The notes under the pieces are model-generated. The model was not told the DNA's origin and did no database searches. It was given only the letters and a program-made list of their open reading frames with translations. Position numbers and translations under genes: made by a program. This document shows positions 41,603-51,438 of a stretch of DNA of 64,000 nucleotides, in pieces. The stretch's first letter is position 1; each line of letters opens with the position of its first letter. The stretch is from Azolla caroliniana (lineage: Eukaryota; Polypodiophyta): positions 14,322,001 to 14,386,000 of the forward strand of contig JBHGNT010000010.1 of the NCBI GenBank assembly GCA_043228905.1, given 5' to 3'.

Positions 41603-43408
41603 GAACGGGGAAGACAATGGAACCGGAGTCCGCAAAGACGGGAGAAGTCGGGGACCCGGTCGCAGTCAAGAGGAAGACCCACATGCTTCCACTGTGGGAA
41701 GCCGGGGCACTTCCGAAAGAATTGTCGGCATTACCGAAAAGACAACGGAGCCGACGACACCGATTCGAAGAAGTCTTCGGAACGGAACGGTGCTTACCGG
41801 GGAGCCACGGACCGGAATGGTTTGGATCGGCGAGGGCAGGACCGGAAAGGAACGACGGCACTCGCGGCAAGTGAAGAGGAGATCATGCTCATCACTGAAG
41901 AAGGTGAACTAAACATTGCCGGCGATGAGACTACCTGGGTGGTCGATTCCGGAGCGTCGTTCCACCTGACCCCGGAAAGAAGATACTTCTCATCCTACAC
42001 AGCTGGTGAGCATGGCTGTGTTCGGATGGGAAATGAAGGTACGTGCCGGATTGCCAGCATAGGAGACGTGTGGTTGACAACCCCGACCGGATGCAAAATG
42101 CTGCTGAAGGATGTCCGACACGTTCCGGAGGTTCGATTGAACCTGATTTCGGCCGGGAGGCTAGACGATGAAGGCTACACAGGTAGCATCCGGAACGGCG
42201 TAATGAAATTCAGCAAGGGGAGCCTGATAGTGGCTCGGGCCCGGAAAGTCAACACACTGTACCTTATGAATGCCTGGTTGTGTCCGGAAGAGTTGAACGT
42301 GGCAGCCGACACTGCCGGTGAGCTGTGGCACAAGAGACTGTGCCACATGAGTGAGAAGGGGATGAAGAGGCTTGCAGAAGACAACCTTATTCCAGTCAAG
42401 CACGTGCACCTAGAGAAGTGCACCGATTGCCTGGCCGGTAAGCAGAACCGAACCTCCTTCCATTCAAGGCCACCGACGAGACGTAGCGCACCATTGGAGT
42501 TGGTGCACACTGATGTGTGTCAGGTAGAAACGAAGTCACATGGCGGAGCCCAGTACTTCGTAACATTCATTGATGATCACAGCCGGAAGCTGTGGACGGC
42601 ACCGTTGAAGACAAAGGGCCAAGTGTTGTGCGTCTTCAAAGAACTCCACGCGAGAGTGGAAAGGGAATCCGGCAAGAAGCTGAAAGCGATACGAGCGGAT
42701 AACGGAGGGGAATACCGGGTGCAGTTCGCGGAGTACTGTCGCTCGAAGGGAATCCGGCTCGAGTTTACTGTGCCGAAGACGCCGGAACTGAACGGGCTGG
42801 CCGAGAGGATGAACCGGACCATAATGGAGAGGGTCCGGAGTATGCTGGCGCATGCGAAATTACCCAAGGGGTTTTGGGCTGAGGCAATGTCGACGGCGAC
42901 ATACGTGATAAACAGATCACCCTCAATACCTTTGGACGGAGACACGCCGCAGAGAGTGTGGACCGGTAGGGAAGTATCCTACCGGCATCTGAAGGTGTTC
43001 GGGTGTCTCGCATATGTGCATGTGGCTAAGGACCGGAGAGGAAAGCTAGATCCAAAGACCCAGCCATGCATATTCCTCGGTTACGGCGATGACGAGTTCG
43101 GCTACCGAGTATGGGACCCGGTCGACAAGAAGATATTCCGGAGTCGTGATATCATCTTCATGGAGAACAAGACACTCGCCGACTGGGAGTCGGAGAAGAA
43201 GATGAAGAGCTCCAAGTCGACCGGTGAGGATCAACTCTACGAGGAGCAGTCCCGACCGGCAAGGGACCGATTAGCACTCGAGGAGAAACAGAACCGGCCG
43301 AAGAAGATGAAAATGATACCGGAACCGGCCCCGACCCCGAAATGGATTCGGATGAAGAAGAATCGGAAGAACCGGTTACCGAAGCTCCGGAACGGAGATA
43401 TCCTCTAA
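41603..43408 (+). pseudogene. G2 knuckle, protease and integrase
   Basis: Open in the Gag frame from 41603 to 43408: zinc knuckle, protease WVVDSGASFHLTP (about 41937), integrase zinc domain CTDCLAGKQN (about 42420-42450), core with HTDVCQVE, IRADNGGEY and LNGLAERMN, and the C-terminal FLGYGDDEFGYRVWDP. A 19-bp deletion at about 43283, seen by comparison with G1, shifts the frame in the acidic linker before RT. Confidence 0.9.
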
Positions 43409-45042
43409 GAGAGAGAAGGGCCCCCCGGAGATTTCCGGAACCAGAGCACGTGCTGCTAACCGACGAGGGGGAGCCGGAGAGCTTTGAAGAAGCAAAGCAT
43501 GACACCCAGAGCCGCAGGTGGTTGAGTGCCATGCAGGACGAGATGGATTCCCTGCATGAGAACCACACATATGAACTTGTGGAGTTGCCGAAAGGAAAGC
43601 GGGCACTTCGAAACAAGTGGGTGTTCAAGCTGAAACCGGGAGATGCCGGAAACCCCCCGAGATACAAAGCCAGGATCGTGGTGAAGGGGTTTCAGCAGAA
43701 GAAGGGCGTCGACTTCGACGAGATATTTGCCCCGGTAGTGAAGATGACCTCCATCCGGACGGTGCTGAGCATAGCGGCAAGCATGGACCTCGAGGTAGAA
43801 CAGATGGACGTGAAGACGGCATTCCTTCACGGCGACCTCGAAGAAGAGATCTACATGTAGCAACTGGAAGGATTCGAGAAGAAAGGGAAGGAGCACCTGG
43901 TATGCCGGTTGAAGAAGAGCCTTTACGGACTGAAGCAGGCACCCCGGCAATGGGACCGGAAGTTCGACTCTTTCATGACCGACGAAGGGTACCTCAAAAC
44001 GCAGTCCGACCACTGCGTGTTTGTGAAGAAGTTCGAAGGAGGAGACTTTCTAATACTCCTCCTGTACGTGGACGACATGTTGATCGTCGGACGGGACCAG
44101 GTCAAGATACGGATGCTGAAGAAGGCTCTTCACCGAACCTTCTCAATGAAGGACTTGGGTCCGGCGAGACAAATACTAGGGATGCACATCATCCGGGACC
44201 GGAGCAAGAAGCAGTTGTGGCTGTCACAGGAGAAGTACGTGACAAAGGTGCTTAAACGGTTCAACATGTCGGAAGCAAGACTGGTCGGATCGACCCTTCC
44301 GGCAAACTGCAAGCTGTCCAGCAAGCAAAGCCCCAAGACAAAGGCTGAGAAGGAGGACATGATGAAAGTGCCATATGCCTCTGCCGTCGGAAGCTTGATG
44401 TACGCAATGGTGTGTACAAGACCGGACATTGGATACGCAGTCGGAGTGGTTAGCCGGTACATGAGCAATCCCGGCAAAAAGCACTAGAACGCGGCCAAGT
44501 GGATACTCCGATACCTGAAGGGCACGGCAAACATGTGCCTCTGATTCGGCTCCGGTAAGCCCGAACTCGACGGCTTTACCGATTCGGATATGTCGGCTGA
44601 TGCAGATACCAGCCGGTCCACATCAGGGTATGTGATGACGTATGCAGGGGGAGCTGTTTCATGGCAGTCGAGACTGCAGAAGACGGTTGCGTTGTCAACC
44701 ACGGAGGCGGAGTACATGGCGGCTGTTGAAGCCGGCAAGGAAATAATATGGATGAAGGACTTCATTAGAGAGCTTGGTATCCGGCAGGAGGAGTACCGAC
44801 TCTACTGCGACAGTCAGAGTGCAATCCACCTTGCGAAGAACGCGGCCTATCACTCCCGGACGAAGCACATCCAGCGAAGATATCACTGGATCCGGGAAAG
44901 GATAGAAGACAAGGAGTTCGTGCTGACGAAGGTCCACACGGACGAGAACGGGTCGGATATGCTGACCAAGGTGCTCACACCCGACAAGCTGGAAGCATGC
45001 CGGAAGAGGATCGGATTGGAGAGACATCCCATGCCGAAGTGA
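43409..45042 (+). pseudogene. G2 reverse transcriptase and RNase H
   Basis: RT begins at VELPKGKRALRNKWVFKLK (about 43579). Stops: TAG 43858-43860 (CAG in G1), TAG 44485-44487 (the stop shared with A and G1), TGA at about 44541 (CGA in G1). The YVDDM motif lies at about 44070. The 30 bp missing from G1 (SQEKYVTKVLK) are present. RNase H runs from DGFTDSDMSADAD (about 44570) to 45042. Confidence 0.92.
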
Positions 45043-45052
45043 AGGGGGAGTT

Positions 45053-45656
45053 TGTTGGGATTACGGTCCCTTCGGATGGGATGGTCGGATGTCGGAGATG
45101 AATGACGACAAGCCCGGTTGCGGTTTCGGAACCGGATGATGAAGATCCCGGTTACGGAGCCGGATGACGAATGTACCCGGAGAGAGATCCGGATGCGGGG
45201 ACATATTTGTGAATATGTTTGCCAAGGGCCCTTGAGGCTATAGTTGTAAATAGCCCGAAAGTCATATGTGTATAAATATAACTTAGGGCAAACAATTTTA
45301 CTGTTGCTACTCATTTTTCTGTTTTTCCACTCAAGAGGAGTGAAGAGAGAGCAGCCGTGAGAGAGATAGAGCGTGAGAGAGGAAGAGGTCGACGCCTCTG
45401 TGTATTTCCGCCGCCTGTGGCGAGGACAGCGAGCTCAAGGTCGTCGCCTTGCAGCTCGCCATTGTATATTTCTCTGTGCATAGTTTTGGTTCGGAGTCTT
45501 GTACTCCCGTGGTTTTTCCCGAACAGGGTTTTCCACGTTAAATCGTGTGTCCACTTATTTACTACTGCATTTCCCATTTTCTGCAACAACGATTCGTGTG
45601 TTTCCTTGGTTGTGGCCGAGAGGTGAAGTTTGGAAAGTGTCGATTAATTTCCATCA
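45053..45656 (+). repeat. 3' LTR of G2
   Basis: Same ends and length as the 5' LTR; TATAAATA at 45271-45278. Confidence 0.95.
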
Positions 45657-48627
45657 CACCCTTCCTCTTCTTCGGGTGCTTCCATAAGTATCCGTCCCGG
45701 AGAAAGAATCGGTATGCTTTCTTCCGGATCCGGTTGGCCTCGTCCCTCGTCCATGACGTATCCGGCGTCATTGTCCTCAAAAACCCACCGATCTATAGCC
45801 ACTCGCCGTCGTACTTGCTCTCGTCAAAGTCGTTAAGTGTCGGAGTGCTCGTCCCATCGGTCGTCACGTACGCTGCTCCGAAGAAGACCACGCCGACTTC
45901 TTCGTCCTCCAAAACCATGCCGCCCTCGTCATGAAACCTCGCCCTCGAAAGCATGTCGGCCATGGCGTTGTCTTTTCCGGAAATGTGTCGTATTTCCGGG
46001 TCCAGGGACTTGATGTACGCTATCCACCTGAGCATCGCCAGGTCCGGTGTCGCGCATCCGGAAACCATGCCGAGAATTGGCAGGCAATCCGTCTCGATAA
46101 TCACTTCTGTCCCGATCAGGTAGTCTTTGTCGGACTTTACTGCCGAAACAATACCCCAGAGTTCGCGTTTAACCTGGGCGTACCCTCGCTGTCGCTCACT
46201 GAGGACCTTTGCGCCGAATCGGATCGGGAACCGGGTGCCGTCCTCGTCTTCTTGGTTGACGACCCATCCGATCCCGGTCGGGCTCGTATCCACCGTTATG
46301 TATACCGGGGTACTCTTCTCGTAGACAGCCTTCCGGAGCGCTGGTGCTACCGCAAGAGCTTCCTTTAGCTTCCGGACCGACTCCGTGTGCTCGTCTCGCC
46401 ACTCGAATTTTTCAGCAACTCGTATAGCGGCTCCGCAACGTGGGCGTAATGCGGGATCCATATGTGGTAGAAAGCGCATGCCCCCAGGAACCTCCGAACT
46501 TCCGTAACCGAGCTACAGTCGGTCTTCATCGCGGAGATGGCTTCTACCTTTGCCGGAGACGGCTTCCGGCCATATGGTCCACATAGGTGTCCGACCACCA
46601 GGATTTCTGATTGCCCGAAGGCCGATTTCTCCCCGGAGAAGGTGAGCCTCGCGTCCTCTAGCCTTTGTAGCACCTTCTCGCAGTCATGGATGTCTGTTGC
46701 CACGAATCGCCGGCATCCGTCCGGCCCGAGTGTCTCGTCCTTCTCTTCCACCGGGCACCCTTTGATCGGGATGTCGTCTAGAAATGGCATGGTGATGTCC
46801 GGGATGCAATCCCTCAGTACCTTGTTCATTGCATTCACCATGTGGGCCACCGAGTTGGTCCCTCCTTGTGGCAGGGTACACATTCGCACTAGGCCGAGGG
46901 GAGTTCGCATCGTCGTAATGTCTCTGCTCTCCACGGCTAGCTGGAACTGGTCGTACCCCGAGTACAGATCACCGACCGAGTAAATCGACCTTCCGGCGAA
47001 GGCCTCCGCGAACTCGTCTATGGTCGGTCCGATTCATGCGTTCCGAATGGTCACTTTGTTGACCGGCTGCAGGTCTTGAATGAAGCGCAATGTTCTGTTT
47101 TTCTTTGGTACGGTAAACCATCGGTTCGAGTATGGGGCACTTGACGGTTCGAGAATGCCCATATCGACTTTCTGCCTCAATAGCTCCATCAATTTCGGAT
47201 GTGAGCTCTCGGTACCGGAATTGGCTTGAGATTCCACGGCACATGCGGTACCGTGAATATCACCATCGGCTCCACGATTGTCGGGTCTACGCACCCGATC
47301 TCTTCCGGCGAGAATGCGAAGGCTTTCCCGTGCCTTCCGAGCATTCTCCGAAACCGGTCTTCCTCCGCCGGCAGTAGGAACCCGCCCCCACCGATTTTGA
47401 GCTCCCGGAGCGTCCCGTCGGTGAAGGTGTGTTCTATGAAGACCGGATCTCGCAAACTGGGGTCCGACGCAACCCCTCTGATTCGGGACTCGCTGCCCTC
47501 CGGCAAGGGTGCCGCGACGGGCCTTACCTTCTGGTCCACAGTCTTGTACTTCGTGCTAACTCGGGCCGTCCGGTCCGACCTGAGCCCTTGACTGAAGCTC
47601 GCGATGACTTCGTACATCTCTTCGGAACATACTGGTATCGTCCGGTCTTCGTTAAGGTCTTCTCCGGCTACCTTCCTCAGCATCCCCAAGGTGTCGTCGA
47701 AGGAGACCGCCTCCACGGCTCCGCTAATTTCCTCGTCCGGGCCGAGAACTCCGCACGCTCGAAGTCGCTCCTCCGCCCTTGCCTTTTCTCGGCCAACGAT
47801 GCCGACTATCATACACCCTCTGTTGTTGGAGAAGCAAAATTTTCTTCCCACTGTACAGGGTTTCTTCGGTTTCGGTTCTATCGTACAGCTGTGGGGTCTT
47901 TCCCGAGTGTCCGGACTGTCTCGGCCCCACGCCTTGGCAGCCCTCTCTAAAAATCCTCCTGGTTCTCGCCACCGAGGGATTTGCGGTTTTGCTCGTGGTT
48001 CGGCCGCACCGTCAGAAATTGGACCGAATGGTGCCCATCCTGGCTTTTGACCCTCGCGTAGGCCGAACTGTTGTCCAGCACTTTGGTCTCCATTCTCGCC
48101 GCCATTATGTATGGTTCCCCTAAAATGACCGGATGCGAGGACGTCTCCTGTACGAAGAAGTATTGGTCAATCTCGATGTCGCCGATCTTGACTCGCACAT
48201 TCGGGCAGGCCCCGTGCAGTTCCTCGGTGGCGCGCGTCGCCGCCCGTATCTTCCACCCGTGCTTGGTGTTGATCGGCCATTTTCCCTTCTTATAGAAGTC
48301 CATGGACATCAGGTTTATTTCCGAACCGTGGTCCACCAGTGCTACCACCGGTTCCTGAACATCTCTGATCTTTACCGGGGTCTCCGTGGTCGCTCGGGCC
48401 CAGTGTGGCCTCGAATAGTGGCTCTCCGCCCACCCATCTTCCAGTGCTAAGTCGTCGATGTGCGTCGTCCGCACCTCCACCGGTCTTTCCGGTTCCGTCT
48501 CCGTCGACAGCCTCTTCCATTTCACCAAGTCTACAATGGAGTCATGGAACTCCTTCTTGGCGATCCCTAGCACCTCCCGCGATGACAACTCCACTTTGCT
48601 GTCGAGGATCCGTTCTTCTAGGACCTT
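45657..48627 (-). pseudogene. Gypsy H protease, reverse transcriptase and RNase H
   Basis: Right to left: aspartic protease VALVDHGSEINLMS (about 48305-48345), where the active triplet is DHG and not D-S/T-G, followed by HPVILGEPYI; RT with VPWNLKPIPVPRAHI (about 47210-47250), GILEPSSAPYSNRWFTVPKK (about 47090-47160), FIQDLQPVNKVTIRN and the active site MPFLDDIPIKG (about 46765-46795; FLDD in place of YxDD); RNase H with ITVDTSPTGIGWVVNQEDEDG (about 46250-46300) and RHISGKDNAMADMLSRARF (about 45930-45990). Frames break near 47190, 47036 and 46400. The end abuts G2. Confidence 0.9.
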
Positions 48628-49793
48628 TCATAGGTCCGTGGTCCTTTCTATTTCCGTCCCCAGTCGGTATCCGCCCTTCCTGGGGTTATCTTGCGAGCTG
48701 GACCCACCGGCATTGTTCCGTCGTTGCCCTAATCGGGTCTCGTATCGTTGTGAGGGCCCGGCCGCTCCGGCTTTCCCCACTCGTTTGTCTTCTACCAGAG
48801 CCTCGTAGTTCCAGCAGGCGGCTTCTACGAAGCCCGTCTTCTCCTCGACCGGATCGCTCCACCCGGTTATTTCCCGGACCCGTCTCTCAGCGCGGTCCAT
48901 TTCATCTTTCCTCAGCCGTGCACCGGCGAGGCCTTCCAGCATTGCTGACCAGAATCCGTCTTTGCTCTCCTTTCGGGCCTCGCTGCCCCCGACCCGAATA
49001 CCGGCCGACGCCGAGTCCGGGCCTTCCCACATGTACACCACCTGGTTCCTCAACGCCTCTACGAAATCGCCGCAGTCCTTCCGAATGTGGCCGACCTCGT
49101 CGCACCACATGCACTTGTTCCCTGCTGCCGGCCGTCGGTCACGAGCCGGTTCGCCGCCTTCCCTTCGAGTCTGGGTGATCTGGAGATCCTTTATCGCCGG
49201 TGTCAACTCCTCCAGCGCTGCTCCTCCGGACGAGCCACTGACCATGTCGGTCGAAGCCGGACCGGTTTTTGAGCCATTCCCGGGTTTCTTCCCTTCGCCC
49301 TTGCGGTGCCGGTTCAAGCCTCCTTGCTGTGACAGAGCCCGCACCAGCCGCCCCGTTGTCAGCCCATTCTCGCCGTTTGTTGAAACGGCCACAGACTCTC
49401 TTAACCGCAGCCCAGTCGGTCGTCAGCCCGTCTTCGGTTTCCAGCAAGGAGCCGACTTGATCCCGGTCCCGCTCGTCCACCGACTTGACGAACAGTAGGA
49501 CCCGGCTCATATCCAGAACGGTTCGGTCAAGCGCCGAAATGCGCGCAAAGCGTTCTTCGAACTCCCGGAGGAGTGCCGACGCGTTTCTTCCCTTGCCGGG
49601 GGACTCCACCCATTCCATGAAGTCTCGTTTCGAAAGCCGGAGCGCGTCGTCCAGCCCGTATTTTTCTAGGAGTCGGCCTTCGAACTCCTCCCAGGTACGG
49701 CTCTCTGCCCGCACCTCGAGCACCTCCGCATGGATGCTCGGCATCGCCACTCGAGGAAACCCGACAAGACGCCTCTCTTCCGGAATGTCCCAC
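48628..49793 (-). pseudogene. Gypsy H Gag, main part
   Basis: Minus frames encode MPSIHAEVLEVRAESRTWEEFEG, RVLLFVKSVDERDRDQVGSLLETEDGLTTDW and, after a frameshift near 49370, the zinc knuckle CMWCDEVGHIRKDC (about 49080-49120). TGA at 48628-48630 closes the frame. The N-terminal part continues at 56154-56333, on the far side of element I. Confidence 0.85.
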
Positions 49794-50618
49794 TGTCGTG
49801 CCTTTCGGCTCCGGATCGTTGCGTGAGTCGGGTGGGAACCACAGAGGTCTTGGACTAGGAGAAAGAAGTTCGTGAGATAGAGATTAATTATGAGTAAATA
49901 GCAAAGAGAAAGATAAGAAACTCGTGAATCACACGAGTATACTATATTAATTGGTACTTAGGGTGTTAAGAGAGACGTAGATGTATAAATCGTGAATCCC
50001 ACGAATAAATTTCGTATTGATTAATACTTAATCCAAATAATCAACAACCCTTTACATATTTCTCTCCTCCTTATATAAGGAAGGAAGAGCTAAGCATGGC
50101 TTCATGTTTTTTTTTTACAAAAAGTGTTCATGTCCACTAAATGTGCATGTGATGCTTTTTTTATTTCCTAAGTATAGGGCTCATGCACGCTAGATGTGCA
50201 TGAGTTATTTTTTAGTGTCTCGTCTTTTTCATATATTAAAAAATACACGATTTACCTTTTAATAAAGGTATGCATAAATAAAGGTCTTATACATATTAAA
50301 TCTATATTTAAAGCACTTAAGATAAGTTAATGTAATGGTAAGGTTGGGGTTTGTCAACGTGGAGGTGCAGAGTTCAAATCACGCCCTGCGCAGTAGTGAG
50401 TATTTCCTTTCTTTTTACTTTTATGTCTCTTTATCCGGCTCTTCCTTGCCGGTATGCCGTTTTCTTCCTTGCCGGTATGCCGTTTTTCCTCCTTGCCGGT
50501 ATGCCGTTTTCTTCCTTGCCGGTATGCCGTTTTCTTCCGGTTCTCACCGAGCACTCCATTCTCTATCCGGAGGGACAAAAATATAATTTCCACATAGTGT
50601 GCAACCTACACTACGACA
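49794..50618 (-). repeat. 3' LTR of gypsy element I (four-copy minisatellite)
   Basis: TGTCGTGCCTTTCGG to CTACGACA. CCTTATATAAGG (50069-50080) is a palindromic TATA candidate. A tRNA-like head lies at about 50325-50393. Four copies of a 23-bp unit with core TTGCCGGTATGCCGTTT lie at about 50443-50535. The PPT follows on the minus strand (GGGTTTGGAGGGGGCGAG, 50619-50636). Confidence 0.93.
50325..50393 (+). repeat. tRNA-derived SINE-like head inside the I LTR
   Basis: TAATGGTAAGGTTGGGG (box A-like) and GAGTTCAAATCACGCC (box B-like) have Pol III spacing. The same sequence is in the other LTR at about 55885-55953, so it was there before I inserted. Confidence 0.4.
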
Positions 50619-51436
50619 CTCGCCCCCTCCAAACCCGCACATCCTCCGGTATGTGCCGAAGTTCTTGATTCTTCGTATCCGTCTTCATCCGAAGCTTCCT
50701 CCGATTCTCCCCTTATGTCGACTATGAGTTGTAATCCACTTTCTTTGCTTCCCGCATCATTGTGGTCTTCGTCCGATTGCTCCTCGTTGTCGGCCTCGAC
50801 TTGGATCACATAAGGTTTGTCGTCGGTCCGCTTCTTGAAAATCTTCACCCGCTTCCCGGCTATAGGCACTCGTAGTATTGTTCCATCCAACTCGGACAGT
50901 CGGTACGTCCCGTTGTCGAAGACCTTCCGAACCTCGTACGGCCCGAACCACCTTTTCGCGAATTTCCGCATCGTTGTATGTTGATGGTCCAAGCTACTAT
51001 CATAGACGATCACCCAATCTCCTTCTTCAATCCTCCTCGGTCGTAGTCGGTGCTTTGTGTCGAACCGGCTTTTGTTCCGGAACCGTGCTTCTTGTTGTCG
51101 GCGTGACGCTTCCGCTACATCTTTCGGTCTTCCCTCCAGTTGTCGTATCCGGACTGCTAGTAGTTCTTCCCGGCTCATCTCTTCCTTCCACGGTAGTATT
51201 GTCCATGTCGCGATTGCGGTTTCCGTTGGCATTACCGGTGCTTGTCCGGTCATGAGTTCTGCCGGCATGTAACCGGTCACGGAGCTATGCGTCGTCCGAT
51301 CCGCCCATAGTGCATACGGAAGCATTTGTGGCCAATCCTTCACCCTTCCGTCGCATGCCTTCGCAAGTGCTTTCACGATCGGACTATGTCCTCGTTCGAT
51401 CTTCCCGTTGGCCTCCGGATTGTAGGCCGTTGTCAA
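50606..51436 (-). pseudogene. Gypsy I integrase, C-terminal part (frameshifted from pol)
   Basis: TTAYNPEANGKIERGHSPIV, ALWADRTTHSSVTGYMPAEL, RHRLRPRRIEEGDWVIVYDS, a GPY motif (RWFGPYEV) and an acidic tail; no chromodomain. It would continue the pol frame but for a 1-nt indel near 51480 in a G run. The stop lies 12 bp inside the LTR. Confidence 0.9.
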
Positions 51437-51438
51437 CG

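Larger units (their letters stand above)
40354..45656 (+). mobile_element. Copia element G2, structurally complete but coding-defective
   Basis: Target duplication CACCC (40349-40353 and 45657-45661), two 604-bp LTRs that differ at about four positions, intact PBS (40961-40972) and PPT (GAAGGGGGAG, 45041-45050). The coding frame has at least four stops and one 19-bp deletion. It is a sister of G1, inserted about 540 bp of H sequence away. Confidence 0.95.

Noticed and set aside
46969-47294. Separate small genes in the frames between 46969 and 47294
   Set aside because: The frames are pieces of the H reverse transcriptase broken by frameshifts.
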